Under the pieces are notes generated by a model, which was not told the origin of the DNA, ran no database searches, and saw only the letters and a list, made by a program, of their open reading frames with translations. The translations under genes and the position numbers were made by a program. 50,230 nucleotides of DNA from JBJEFI01 sp051873875 (GTDB taxonomy: Bacteria; Bacillota; Bacilli; Bacillales; Bacillaceae_G): the NCBI GenBank assembly GCA_051873875.1, contig JBJEFI010000059.1:1-50230 (forward strand), written 5' to 3'. Position 1 is the stretch's first letter; each line of letters begins with the position of its first letter. Positions 1 to 8,676 of this stretch are shown here, one piece after another.

Positions 1-60
1 CTGTACTCATATTACTAATTGACGTTGTTGTTTTGTTTAGTTTTCAAAGATCATTTTGTA
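1..60 (-). other. rRNA operon leader (16S gene presumably just beyond the left edge)
   Basis: On the minus strand this reads CTTTGAAAACTAAACAAAAC and continues with CAACAACGTC. That string is typical of the leader just upstream of 16S rRNA in Bacillus rrn operons. In B. subtilis an rrn operon follows lysS, which fits. No mature rRNA sequence is inside the window, so the rRNA itself is inferred. Confidence 0.6.
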
Positions 61-84
61 AGTCACTCCAAAGGCGACTTCGTT

Positions 85-113
85 ATAATAACATTTCGTT
101 ATTATCATGTCAA
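85..113 (-). promoter_or_regulatory. rRNA-type SigA promoter P2
   Basis: The minus strand carries TTGACA, a 17-bp spacer and TATTAT, preceded by an A/T-rich tract that could act as an UP element. It fires toward the left edge, into the rRNA leader. The hexamers are seen directly; assignment to an rrn operon is inferred from the leader downstream. Confidence 0.75.
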
Positions 114-177
114 CCTCTTTATTTTAAAAGAGTTTTTTAACGCTTCGTTTTTTGTTTCCATCGAAGCGACGCTTATA

Positions 178-206
178 AATATACCAATATGTTATTACAA
201 TTGCAA
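178..206 (-). promoter_or_regulatory. Candidate rRNA-type SigA promoter P1
   Basis: TTGCAA, 17 bp and TATATT on the minus strand, about 93 bp upstream of the stronger P2. Tandem P1/P2 promoters are usual for Bacillus rrn operons. Between the two promoters lies a 7-bp inverted repeat (CGCTTCG at 141-147, CGAAGCG at 162-168). Confidence 0.5.
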
Positions 207-282
207 TACCTTTTTTTAAAAAAACCTCACTCTCCTATGGTAAAAATATCCTTTAGATACTATCATTTATATCTTGAAGCTC

Positions 283-317
283 AAAAAAAGGGATTGGTCA
301 AGCCAATCCCTTTTTTT
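283..317 (-). terminator. lysS terminator
   Basis: The stem is GGGATTGG/CCAATCCC, flanked by seven A on one side and seven T on the other, so it can act in both directions. It starts six bases after the lysS stop codon and ends the folate-dusB-lysS transcription unit. Confidence 0.92.
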
Positions 318-322
318 GTCTA

Positions 323-1807
323 TTATTTATGTCTCATTGCTGGGAATAGTAATACATCACGAATAGATGGAGAGTTTGTTAAAAGCATAATTAAACGGTC
401 CATACCGATTCCTAGTCCACCAGTTGGCGGCATACCGTATTCTAATGCTTCAATGTAGTCTTCATCCATTTCATGTGCCTCATCATTACCAGCTTCTTTT
501 TCTTGTAGCTGTGCTTCAAATCTTCCTTTTTGATCAATTGGATCATTTAACTCTGTAAATGCATTTGCGTGTTCACGTCCAACGATAAATAATTCAAAGC
601 GATCAGTAAAACGAGGATCTTTATCATTTTTCTTCGCTAAAGGAGAAATTTCTACTGGATGCCCATAAATGAATGTAGGTTGAATTAAGTGTTCTTCTAC
701 ACGTTGTTCGAAGAATTCATTCAAAATATGTCCTACTGTCATATGTTTTCCAATTTCGATTCCATTTTCTTTCGCTAATGCTACTGCATCTTCAACGCTC
801 ATTTCTTTCCAGAAATCAACACCTGTATATTCTTTTACAGCATCCACCATATGAATTCTTTTCCACTGTGGCGTTAAATCAACTTCATATTCACCATATT
901 GAATCTTTGTTGTACCTAATACTTTATTGGCAACATGAGCAATGATATTCTCTGTTAATGTCATCATATCTTGATAATCAGCGTAAGCTTCGTATAATTC
1001 AAATAAAGTAAACTCAGGGTTATGACGTGTAGAAACTCCCTCGTTACGGAATACGCGACCAATTTCATATACTTTCTCTAATCCACCAACAACAAGACGT
1101 TTTAAGTATAATTCTGGTGCAATACGCATAAATAATTCCATATCTAACGCGTTGTGGTGCGTAACGAATGGGCGTGCAGCTGCCCCACCTGCAATTGAAT
1201 GTAATAAAGGTGTTTCAACCTCTAAATAACCTGCATCATCTAAATAACGACGCATTTCTTGAATGATTCGGCTACGTAATACAAATGTACGACGGCTATC
1301 AAGATTCGTTGTTAAATCTAAATAACGTTGACGGTAACGCTGTTCTACATCTTTTAAACCATGATACTTATCAGGAAGTGGGCGTAATGATTTTGTTAAG
1401 AACACAAATTGCGTTGCTTTAACAGATAATTCACCTACTTTTGTTTTAAAAACTGTACCAACAACCCCAACGATATCTCCTAAGTCTGCAGCTGTAAATA
1501 ACTCGTATGCTTCTTCACCAACCGCATCTTGACGAACATAAATTTGAACTTGTCCTTCTAAATCTTGAATATGAGCAAATCCAGCTTTCCCTTTACCACG
1601 TTTTGTCATTATACGACCTGCTAATGAAACCGTAACAGGGTTTGCTTCTAATTCTTCTTTTGATAATGATTCATATGCTTCAAATAATTGCTTTGTTGAG
1701 TGTGTACGTTCATAACGCTTTCCGAAAGGATCTAATCCTTTCGCATGTAAATTATGTAATTTTTCACGACGCACCTGCAACTGATCATTTAATTCTTCTT
1801 GATGCAC
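323..1807 (-). CDS. lysS: Lysyl-tRNA synthetase (class II)
   Basis: Charges tRNA-Lys with lysine in the cytoplasm. The protein has the OB-fold anticodon-binding domain first (about residues 50-150), then the class II catalytic core with the RxxNEG-type motif 2 (VFRNEGVS) and motif 3 near the C-terminus (GLGIGMDRLIML). I place the start at a GTG giving 494 residues beginning MHQEELNDQL. An ATG seven codons upstream has no ribosome site, whereas GGAG lies 9 bases before this GTG. B. subtilis LysS is 499 residues. The gene follows dusB, as in B. subtilis, but a terminator-like hairpin separates them and I see no strong promoter of its own. Confidence 0.95.
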   Translation of the reverse strand: MHQEELNDQLQVRREKLHNLHAKGLDPFGKRYERTHSTKQLFEAYESLSKEELEANPVTVSLAGRIMTKRGKGKAGFAHIQDLEGQVQIYVRQDAVGEEAYELFTAADLGDIVGVVGTVFKTKVGELSVKATQFVFLTKSLRPLPDKYHGLKDVEQRYRQRYLDLTTNLDSRRTFVLRSRIIQEMRRYLDDAGYLEVETPLLHSIAGGAAARPFVTHHNALDMELFMRIAPELYLKRLVVGGLEKVYEIGRVFRNEGVSTRHNPEFTLFELYEAYADYQDMMTLTENIIAHVANKVLGTTKIQYGEYEVDLTPQWKRIHMVDAVKEYTGVDFWKEMSVEDAVALAKENGIEIGKHMTVGHILNEFFEQRVEEHLIQPTFIYGHPVEISPLAKKNDKDPRFTDRFELFIVGREHANAFTELNDPIDQKGRFEAQLQEKEAGNDEAHEMDEDYIEALEYGMPPTGGLGIGMDRLIMLLTNSPSIRDVLLFPAMRHK

Positions 1808-1862
1808 TGCTCTCAACTCCATTCTCATAAATTAACTAATTGCTAGTATATCACTTCTTTAT

Positions 1863-1895
1863 TAAAAGAAAAACTGCCAGCAAGACACTGACAGT
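1863..1895 (-). terminator. Terminator between dusB and lysS
   Basis: An 8-bp stem (ACTGTCAG/CTGGCAGT with one G-U) and a 7-base loop are followed on the minus strand by TTTTTCTTTT. It probably attenuates or ends the folate-dusB transcript before lysS. Confidence 0.7.
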
Positions 1896-1925
1896 AAAAG
1901 TTCCAATATATATCGCCATTATAGG

Positions 1926-2930
1926 TTAGATTGCAGTTGAAGTCAAACTCTCTTCAATTCGTTTTACTTCGTCTACATAGTTCAATAATAACGTCGCCAT
2001 TTCAAAGCGTGTATTACATTCGTTAATCATATTACGAACCTTGGCATTGCCACGAATACCTTTTAAATACCAAGCCGCATGTTTTCTCATTTCGCGTACT
2101 GCTACAACTTCACCTTTTAAGTCAATTAAACGATCTAAGTGCATTAAACATACTTTTATCTTTTCTTCCAATGTTGGTTCAGGAATTAATACACCTTTTT
2201 CTAAATATTGAACAGTTCGGTAAATCATCCAAGGGTCTCCTAAAGCAGCGCGACCAATCATAACACCATCCGCACCTGTTTCATCTAATAAACGTTTTGC
2301 ATCTTCTGGTGTTTGAACATCGCCATTCCCGATAACAGGAATGTTTACTGTTTCTTTTACTGCTTTGATGTAACTCCAATCTGCTTTTCCTTCATACATT
2401 TGAGAACGCGTACGACCATGAACAGCTACCGCTTGCCCACCAGCACGTTCAACTGCCTTGGCGTTTTCAAGAACATAAACGTGTTCCTTATCCCAACCAA
2501 TACGCATTTTTACTGTAACTGGTTTTTCAACTGCATCAACTACTGCCGATACCATTTCATAAATTTTATTTGGATCTAATAACCACTTTGCCCCTGCATC
2601 ACATTTTGTAATCTTTGGAACTGGACAGCCCATATTAATATCAATAATATCCGCTGTTGTATTTTTATCAACAAATTTTGCTGCTTCTACTAATGATTCA
2701 CGTTCGCCACCAAAAATTTGTAAGCTTAATGGTTTTTCACGTTCATCGATATATAACATATCCATCGTCTTTTGATTATTAAATAAAATCGCTTTATCAC
2801 TAACCATTTCAGCACATACTAGACCTGCGCCAAATTCTTTAATGATCGTGCGAAAAGCTGCATTACAAACACCAGCCATTGGCGCTAAAACGACTTGGTT
2901 CTTTAATTCAATATCACCAATTTTAAACAA
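1926..2930 (-). CDS. dusB: tRNA-dihydrouridine synthase B
   Basis: Reduces uridines in the tRNA D-loop to dihydrouridine using FMN and NAD(P)H. The 334-residue protein starts MFKIGDIELKNQVVLAPMAG, the usual DusB N-terminus, and carries the catalytic cysteine in NMGCP near residue 100. The phosphate-binding VIGNGD and GVMIGRAALG motifs of the TIM barrel follow. The start is a TTG: AGGAGG sits 9 bases before it and no in-frame ATG upstream fits. It is the last gene of the folate cluster before the terminator, in the same position as B. subtilis yacF. Confidence 0.95.
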   Translation of the reverse strand: MFKIGDIELKNQVVLAPMAGVCNAAFRTIIKEFGAGLVCAEMVSDKAILFNNQKTMDMLYIDEREKPLSLQIFGGERESLVEAAKFVDKNTTADIIDINMGCPVPKITKCDAGAKWLLDPNKIYEMVSAVVDAVEKPVTVKMRIGWDKEHVYVLENAKAVERAGGQAVAVHGRTRSQMYEGKADWSYIKAVKETVNIPVIGNGDVQTPEDAKRLLDETGADGVMIGRAALGDPWMIYRTVQYLEKGVLIPEPTLEEKIKVCLMHLDRLIDLKGEVVAVREMRKHAAWYLKGIRGNAKVRNMINECNTRFEMATLLLNYVDEVKRIEESLTSTAI

Positions 2931-2955
2931 TTGGCTCCGCCTCCTCTAAGTTGTT

Positions 2956-3165
2956 TTATTTTTCGATTGGCATCAAATCTTCTACCTTTATATTTAACTT
3001 CCTAGATATATCTAAAATAAATTCTTGGGATGGTACACGATTGCCTCTCTCAACATCTCCCAAAATTGAAACAGACACGCCTAAATCCCTTGCAAAACTT
3101 TCTTGTGTATATCCTTTTAATTTTCGAAAAGCGCGAATACGTCTCCCCCATTTTTCCGCTTCCAT
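2956..3165 (-). CDS. yazB: XRE-family helix-turn-helix regulator YazB
   Basis: A 69-residue protein consisting almost entirely of a Cro/CI-type helix-turn-helix (FRKLKGYTQESFARDLGVS, then a recognition helix followed by DVERGNR). It is probably a DNA-binding protein; its target is unknown. The first 49 bases lie inside the 3' end of folK in another frame. AAGGGG, 7 bases before the ATG, supports this start. The same small gene sits between folK and dusB in B. subtilis (yazB, 69 residues), so gene and overlap are conserved features. Confidence 0.85.
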   Translation of the reverse strand: MEAEKWGRRIRAFRKLKGYTQESFARDLGVSVSILGDVERGNRVPSQEFILDISRKLNIKVEDLMPIEK

Positions 3166-3635
3166 ACATCTACCCCTTCTTCATTCACATTAACCCCATC
3201 ATATTTTTGCACAAACTGCCTTACATCCTCATCATCTTTGCTTAACTCTTTTAATGGAACCAAAACAAATGCTCGTTCTCCAATTCGAGGATGAGGAATA
3301 ATTAATTTCTCTGAGTTAATATTTTCGTGATTAAATGCCAAAATGTCAAGGTCTATCGTTCGCGGACCCCAACGAATTTTCCTTTCTCTTCCTAGTTCCA
3401 ACTCAATACTTTGCGTTACTGCCAATAGTTCATTCGGATTTAAATTGGTATAAATTTGTACTACCATATTTAAAAAAGCTTCTTGATCTGTATATCCTAC
3501 CGGTTCTGTTTCATATAAAGACGAAACGTTTTTTACATGAATATCCGCATGTTCATGTAATAATTCAACAGCTCTTTTTAAATAGGTAAGTCGATTTCCA
3601 ATATTTGAGCCTAACCCAATTAATGCTTTATTCAT
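3117..3635 (-). CDS. folK: 6-hydroxymethyl-dihydropterin pyrophosphokinase
   Basis: Transfers pyrophosphate from ATP to 6-hydroxymethyl-7,8-dihydropterin, the step before FolP. The 172-residue protein shows the family signatures GLGSNIGNR at the N-terminus, ETEPVGYTDQ near residue 45 and the HPPK motif RWGPRTIDLDIL near residue 90. HPRIGERAFVLVPL follows. It overlaps folB by 4 bases (ATGA), which suggests coupled translation. Its C-terminal 16 codons overlap yazB in another frame. Close to the 167 residues of the B. subtilis enzyme. Confidence 0.95.
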   Translation of the reverse strand: MNKALIGLGSNIGNRLTYLKRAVELLHEHADIHVKNVSSLYETEPVGYTDQEAFLNMVVQIYTNLNPNELLAVTQSIELELGRERKIRWGPRTIDLDILAFNHENINSEKLIIPHPRIGERAFVLVPLKELSKDDEDVRQFVQKYDGVNVNEEGVDVWKRKNGGDVFALFEN

Positions 3636-3994
3636 TTACGACCTCGTGTCACTTCAATGGCAACAGAACGATAATAACCAGGGATTGGCGGATCTGGTTT
3701 TGTTATTTTTACAGTTACTTCTTCGATTGCTGGATAATCTTCAAGAATTTGCGCTGCAATTCTCTCTCCTAATGTTTCGATTAGTTGAACCGGTTTTCCT
3801 TCTACAATTTTCTGACTTAATTGATATAATTCCCCATAATTAACAGAATGATTTAAATCATCACTTTCTCCTGCTTTTCTTAAGGACAAAGAAGCAACAA
3901 TATCCACAATAAATCGTTGTCCTAATTTATTTTCTTCTGGAAATACACCATGGTATCCATAAAACAACATTTCATTTACATATATTCTATCCAT
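3632..3994 (-). CDS. folB: Dihydroneopterin aldolase
   Basis: Cleaves 7,8-dihydroneopterin to 6-hydroxymethyl-7,8-dihydropterin and glycolaldehyde. At 120 residues it is the normal size, with FYGYHGVFPEE near the N-terminus, the active-site segment ETLGERIAAQIL near residue 75 and KPDPPIPG near the C-terminus. AAAGGA precedes the ATG. It lies 2 bases after folP and overlaps folK by 4 bases, so the three are almost certainly co-translated. Confidence 0.95.
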   Translation of the reverse strand: MDRIYVNEMLFYGYHGVFPEENKLGQRFIVDIVASLSLRKAGESDDLNHSVNYGELYQLSQKIVEGKPVQLIETLGERIAAQILEDYPAIEEVTVKITKPDPPIPGYYRSVAIEVTRGRK

Positions 3995-3996
3995 TT

Positions 3997-4815
3997 TTAT
4001 TTTCCTTTCAACAACATAGCGTCCATCATTTTTGCCATTCGACTCATCTCTTTTACATCATGAACACGAACAATTGAACATCCTTTTTGAATACCAAGGC
4101 AAACCGTTGCTCCTGTCCCTTCCATTCGTTCATTTACTGGTAATTGCAACACTTCTCCGATAAAGGATTTACGGGACGTTCCTAATAAGACTGGATACCC
4201 AATTGCCATTAACTTATCTAATTCATTCATTACTTGTAAGTTCATTTCAGGCGTTTTTGCAAAACCGATACCTGGGTCTAAGATAATTTTGTCATCCTTT
4301 ACACCAGCCACCTTGGCAATTTTAATACTTTCGCATAAATCTTCAATCATATCACCCATCAAATTACGATAGTTTCGATTGGTGCGATTATGCATAAGTA
4401 TAATTGGTACATCATAATGAGCTGCCACTTCCGCTATTTTCGGTTCAGCTTTTGCTCCCCACACATCATTTATCATCGTTGCCCCAGCCTCAATTGCTTC
4501 CTTTGCTACCATCGCTTTATATGTATCAATGGAGATTGGTACATTTACAACACTTGCAATAGACTGTATCGTTGGAACAACTCTGTTTATCTCTTCTACT
4601 TCATCTACTTTACGAGCACCAGGGCGTGTTGATTCCCCACCAATATCAAGAATATGGGCACCGTCAGCAATTAACTGTTTACTTCGCTCCACAACAATCG
4701 TTGCTTCATTGTATTTTCCCCCATCTGAAAAAGAATCAGGTGTTACATTTAAAATTCCCATCACCTTCGTACTCGTTGCTAAATCCAATTCATATTTTCC
4801 ACATTGAATAATCAT
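3997..4815 (-). CDS. folP: Dihydropteroate synthase
   Basis: Condenses 6-hydroxymethyl-dihydropterin pyrophosphate with p-aminobenzoate; the target of sulfonamides. The 272-residue TIM barrel shows both family signatures, MGILNVTPDSFSDGGKY near residue 20 and DIGGESTRPGA near residue 57. LDPGIGFAK and LLGTSRKSFIG follow. A strong AAAGGAG-type site precedes the ATG. It lies 4 bases after pabC, which makes the p-aminobenzoate it uses. Called sul in B. subtilis. Confidence 0.96.
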   Translation of the reverse strand: MIIQCGKYELDLATSTKVMGILNVTPDSFSDGGKYNEATIVVERSKQLIADGAHILDIGGESTRPGARKVDEVEEINRVVPTIQSIASVVNVPISIDTYKAMVAKEAIEAGATMINDVWGAKAEPKIAEVAAHYDVPIILMHNRTNRNYRNLMGDMIEDLCESIKIAKVAGVKDDKIILDPGIGFAKTPEMNLQVMNELDKLMAIGYPVLLGTSRKSFIGEVLQLPVNERMEGTGATVCLGIQKGCSIVRVHDVKEMSRMAKMMDAMLLKGK

Positions 4816-4819
4816 TCCC

Positions 4820-5668
4820 TCACTCCTTTATCTTCTCTCTGCTCATCCGTTCTTTTTCATAATGTGACATTAAAAAAGTTGCCATTGAAAAATCTTGTTT
4901 CTTTCTTCCATCTATCTCATCAATCGAAACAATTTCTTGAATAGAATTGGTAACAAAAACCTCATCACTATCCAATAACATTTCTTTTGTATAATAACCT
5001 TCTTTTATTTGAATATCATTTTCTTTACAAAGGTCCAACACATATTTTCTTGTAATGCCATTTAAAATCCCCGTTTCTAAGCAAGGAGTATATACAATAC
5101 TCTCCTTCACAAAAAAGACGTTGGATACAATTCCTTCTGCAACAAATCCATCGGCTGTTAAAAAAATTCCTTCTACGTTGCCATTATTATCAATTTCTCG
5201 TTTTGCCAGCACATTATTTAAATAATGATGTGATTTCAATCGGATATTCCCTTCCGGTGTGTTGCGAGGAATTTTTAAAATCATTGCCTGTTTATATACA
5301 CGTTCTAGTTTAGGTGGTAAAGGTTTGATAAAACAAATAACATTCGGTTCACAATACGGCATTGTTTGTAATCCAATTTCCCCAATCCCCGCTGAAACAT
5401 TTAATCGAATATAAGCATCTTTTAAATCATTTTTATAAAGTAATGTATTTATTATTTCAGTCACTTTTTCTTTTGAAATTGTAACGTCAATATTTAATTG
5501 CTGTAAACCTTCATGCAAACGCTCAAGATGATCATCCAATAAAAAAGGATGACCATCATAAATACGAAAGGTTTCAAAAATACCTAGTCCATATAAGTAA
5601 CCATGATCATACGGAGAAATAACCGCCTTATCTCCTTCTACATACTCGCCATTTAAATAGATGAACAT
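4820..5668 (-). CDS. pabC: Aminodeoxychorismate lyase
   Basis: A fold-type IV PLP enzyme that releases pyruvate from 4-amino-4-deoxychorismate to give p-aminobenzoate. The 282-residue protein has the N-terminal SPYDHGYLYGLGIFET motif and the PLP lysine in RLKSHHYLNN (K145). A C-terminal ETGILNGITRKYVL follows. It overlaps the end of pabA by 16 bases. Branched-chain aminotransferases share the fold, but the position between pabA and folP makes the lyase assignment firm. Confidence 0.93.
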   Translation of the reverse strand: MFIYLNGEYVEGDKAVISPYDHGYLYGLGIFETFRIYDGHPFLLDDHLERLHEGLQQLNIDVTISKEKVTEIINTLLYKNDLKDAYIRLNVSAGIGEIGLQTMPYCEPNVICFIKPLPPKLERVYKQAMILKIPRNTPEGNIRLKSHHYLNNVLAKREIDNNGNVEGIFLTADGFVAEGIVSNVFFVKESIVYTPCLETGILNGITRKYVLDLCKENDIQIKEGYYTKEMLLDSDEVFVTNSIQEIVSIDEIDGRKKQDFSMATFLMSHYEKERMSREKIKE

Positions 5669-6249
5669 GATTTATCTTCTTTCCTATATGTTTTAATGAA
5701 ATTCGCTAAATGTTCTCTTCCATACTCTGTCGTAATAGACTCTGGATGATATTGAACACCCTCAATTGGTAACTGTTTATGCCTTAAACCCATAATTTCC
5801 TTTTGATCTGTCCAAGAAGTTACCTCAAGGCAATCTGGTAGTGTTTCTTTTTTGACAATTAAGGAATGATAGCGAGTTGCCGTAAAAGGTGAAGGAATGT
5901 CGTTGTAAATACCTTTTTCATCATGAAAAACGAGGGACGTCTTGCCGTGCATTAAATTTTCTGCTCTTATAACATCGCCACCAAAAGCTTGTGCTATCGC
6001 TTGATGTCCTAAGCATACGCCGAAAATTGGAATTTTGCCTGCAAAATAACGAATGGCCTCCAAACTAATTCCTGCCTCATTTGGACTACAAGGACCAGGA
6101 GAAATCATTAAATAATCTGGATTTAACGTTTCAATTTCTTCAATTGTTATTTCATCATTTCTCTTTACGATTAACGTTTCGCCTAACTCACCTAAATATT
6201 GAACAAGATTAAACGTAAATGAATCGTAATTATCAATCATTAAAATCAT
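5653..6249 (-). CDS. pabA: Anthranilate/aminodeoxychorismate synthase glutaminase subunit
   Basis: Class I glutamine amidotransferase that feeds ammonia to PabB and, in B. subtilis, also to TrpE (trpG). The 198-residue protein has oxyanion-loop SPGPCSPNEAG, nucleophile C79 in GVCLGHQ and the His-Glu pair in VQYHPES. I choose the second in-frame ATG because AGGAGG lies 7 bases upstream; the first ATG is only one base from it. The start overlaps the pabB stop as ATGA. The (G/U)AG repeats of a TRAP site, which cover this start in B. subtilis, are not visible here. Confidence 0.95.
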   Translation of the reverse strand: MILMIDNYDSFTFNLVQYLGELGETLIVKRNDEITIEEIETLNPDYLMISPGPCSPNEAGISLEAIRYFAGKIPIFGVCLGHQAIAQAFGGDVIRAENLMHGKTSLVFHDEKGIYNDIPSPFTATRYHSLIVKKETLPDCLEVTSWTDQKEIMGLRHKQLPIEGVQYHPESITTEYGREHLANFIKTYRKEDKSCSSI

Positions 6250-7646
6250 TCGCATACCTCCTGTTCACTTTTTTCTTTTGCCTTCCATAAAGCAGCTGCT
6301 TTTTTGAGTGATTCTTTATATTCATGCTTCGGATTAGAATCAATAACAATCCCTGCACCAGCTTGTACATAACCTATTCCATCTTTGGCAATCATCGTAC
6401 GAATAACAATATTCAATTCCATTTCTCCATTATAGCCAATCCATCCAATCGAACCCGTATAAATACCACGCCGAACTGGCTCTAATTCTTCAATAATTTC
6501 CATCGTGCGAACTTTCGGCGCTCCCGTAATCGTTCCACCAGGAAAAGTTGCTTTGACAACATCGAAACCATCTTTTCCTTCTGCTAATTGTCCCTTTACA
6601 TTTGAAACGATGTGCATCACATGGGAGTATTTTTCAATCACCATTAGTTCGTCAACTTCAACTGTGCCATACTGACATACTCTTCCTAAATCATTACGCT
6701 CTAAATCTACAAGCATAACATGTTCAGCTCGTTCTTTTTCATTCGTTATTAATTCATTTGCTAAACACTCATCCTCTTGCTCATCTTTTCCACGAGAACG
6801 AGTACCAGCAATAGGACGTGTACTAACTATTGAACCATCTTTTTTGACTAACAACTCTGGTGAGCCGCTAACAACTTGATACTCACCCAATTGCAAATAA
6901 GACATATATGGGGATGGATTAATTTCTCGTAATGCAGCGTAAATATCTAACGGATGTGTCTGTAAAGGTTGTCCTTGACGAACGGATAAATTCACCTGAA
7001 AAACATCCCCACTAGCAATATATTCTTTAATTTTTTCAACTGCTGATACAAATTCTGCTTCCGTAAAAGAAACATACTTTTCTTGATTCGTCATAACTGG
7101 TTGAAAATTCATCTTTATTTCTTCTACCTCTTGTTGCCATTGAGCTTGCCAATAAGCAATTCGTTCTGCCGCTTGTTGCTCATTGTTATGAAGCACGATA
7201 ATCCAAAGTAGCTTCTTTTCTTTTTCATAAATAAATACCTCATCAAAAAGCATAAAATATAACTCTGGTATTTCTAAGTCATCAGAAGCAATTTCAGGAA
7301 TTCGTTCAATATAACGCATGCAATCATAGCTAAAATAACCGATTGCCCCACCTTGAAATGGCGGAAAGTCCGGATGAAGGATAACTTTTCTTTCTTGCAT
7401 ATACGTTTGAAACAAATCAATAATATTCCCTGTTAAACGTTGTTGTTGCCTCTTTGTTTCAATTGATAGCGTATGTTCTTTACCTTTTATAATCGTTGTT
7501 GCCTCTAATCCAACGATATGATACTTTCCACCTCGGCCACTTTCTAATAAACCATGATGCTTCTTATCATGACTTAAATATTTATATTGAGCAAAAAAAT
7601 CTTTTTCATATCGTATTGATACTGCAAACACTTTCTTTTCTTGCAT
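6246..7646 (-). CDS. pabB: Aminodeoxychorismate synthase component I
   Basis: Makes 4-amino-4-deoxychorismate from chorismate with ammonia from PabA. The 466-residue protein has an N-terminal anthranilate-synthase-type domain (GGAIGYFSYDCMRYIERIP near residue 105) and the chorismate-binding C-terminal half. Motifs include SGDVFQVNLS, RPIAGTRSRG, MLVDLERNDLGRV, FPGGTITGAPK and GSIGWIGYNG. The PIAGT segment favours PabB over TrpE-type synthases. The chosen ATG has GGAG 11 bases upstream; a GTG four codons earlier overlaps that site and is less likely. It is the first gene of the folate operon. Confidence 0.94.
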   Translation of the reverse strand: MQEKKVFAVSIRYEKDFFAQYKYLSHDKKHHGLLESGRGGKYHIVGLEATTIIKGKEHTLSIETKRQQQRLTGNIIDLFQTYMQERKVILHPDFPPFQGGAIGYFSYDCMRYIERIPEIASDDLEIPELYFMLFDEVFIYEKEKKLLWIIVLHNNEQQAAERIAYWQAQWQQEVEEIKMNFQPVMTNQEKYVSFTEAEFVSAVEKIKEYIASGDVFQVNLSVRQGQPLQTHPLDIYAALREINPSPYMSYLQLGEYQVVSGSPELLVKKDGSIVSTRPIAGTRSRGKDEQEDECLANELITNEKERAEHVMLVDLERNDLGRVCQYGTVEVDELMVIEKYSHVMHIVSNVKGQLAEGKDGFDVVKATFPGGTITGAPKVRTMEIIEELEPVRRGIYTGSIGWIGYNGEMELNIVIRTMIAKDGIGYVQAGAGIVIDSNPKHEYKESLKKAAALWKAKEKSEQEVCE

Positions 7647-7712
7647 GAAATTGTACACTCCTACTCTACTCTTAGCTACGTATATTTTACACGACAGATG
7701 TTATAAAAACAA

Positions 7713-7748
7713 AAACAAAAAAAGCGATACTTCTTTTAGAAGTATCGC
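7713..7748 (-). terminator. cysK terminator
   Basis: A perfect 10-bp stem (GCGATACTTC/GAAGTATCGC) with a 5-base loop, followed on the minus strand by seven T. It separates cysK from the folate operon. Confidence 0.92.
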
Positions 7749-7755
7749 CGTATTT

Positions 7756-8676
7756 TTATTCAAAGTTATATAGTGGTGTACTTAAATAACGTTCTCCGTT
7801 ACTCGGGATAATCGCTAATACTTTTTTACCTTTACCTAATTTTTTTGCAACTTCTAACGCTGTATAGATAGCTGCTCCTGATGAGATACCCACTAAAATC
7901 CCTTCTTCTTTTCCAACTTTACGTGCAAATTCAAAAGCTTGTTCTGTTGTTACTTGTGCAATTTCATCATAAATATGTGTATCTAAAATTGTTGGAACGA
8001 ATCCAGCACCAATTCCTTGAATTTTATGTGGTCCCGGTTTTCCACCAGATAAAACAGGAGAATCAGCTGGTTCAACAGCAACGATTTTAACATTTGGATA
8101 ATGTTCTTTTAAAACAGAACCTACACCAGTAATTGTTCCACCCGTTCCAATTCCAGCTACAAAAGCATCTAATTGATCCCCCATTTGCTCAACAATTTCT
8201 GGACCTGTTGTTAATCGATGAACTTCTGGATTGGCTTCATTATTAAATTGTTGTGGCATATAATAGCCTTTTTCTTCTGCTAATTGAGTTGCTTTAGCAA
8301 TGGCACCTTTCATCCCCTCAGGTCCTGGTGTTAATACTAATTCTGCACCGTAAGCACGAAGTAAATTACGACGTTCGATACTCATTGTTTCAGGCATTAC
8401 CAAAATTGCTTTATAGCCTTTTGCTGCTGCTACCATTGCAAGACCAATTCCCGTATTCCCACTCGTTGGTTCGATGATTGTAGCTCCTGCTTTTAAAATC
8501 CCCTTCTTCTCTGCATCTTCAATCATTGCTAACGCAATACGGTCTTTTACGCTACTTCCTGGATTCATAAATTCTAACTTTACATATACATCTGCGCTAT
8601 TTTCATCAACTAGATTGTTTAATTTTACAATCGGTGTTTTCCCAATTAACTCATATACCGAATTGAACACTGTCAT
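7756..8676 (-). CDS. cysK: Cysteine synthase (O-acetylserine thiol-lyase A)
   Basis: PLP fold-type II enzyme that makes cysteine from O-acetylserine and sulfide. The 306-residue protein shows the PLP lysine in PGSSVKDRIA (about residue 43), the substrate loop PTSGNTGIG and the phosphate-binding GTGGTITGVG. The C-terminal GISSGAA follows. The start is the ATG with GGGAG 8 bases upstream; a GTG three codons earlier overlaps that site. In B. subtilis a PpiC-type gene (yacD) lies between hslO and cysK, but here cysK follows hslO directly. It has its own terminator and presumably its own promoter in the 180-base gap. Confidence 0.95.
   Translation of the reverse strand: MTVFNSVYELIGKTPIVKLNNLVDENSADVYVKLEFMNPGSSVKDRIALAMIEDAEKKGILKAGATIIEPTSGNTGIGLAMVAAAKGYKAILVMPETMSIERRNLLRAYGAELVLTPGPEGMKGAIAKATQLAEEKGYYMPQQFNNEANPEVHRLTTGPEIVEQMGDQLDAFVAGIGTGGTITGVGSVLKEHYPNVKIVAVEPADSPVLSGGKPGPHKIQGIGAGFVPTILDTHIYDEIAQVTTEQAFEFARKVGKEEGILVGISSGAAIYTALEVAKKLGKGKKVLAIIPSNGERYLSTPLYNFE

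Noticed and set aside
19..458. Short plus-strand frames in the first 460 bases
   Set aside because: They cover rRNA promoters, the lysS terminator and the lysS 3' end; Phe/Leu/Tyr-rich composition without a ribosome site.
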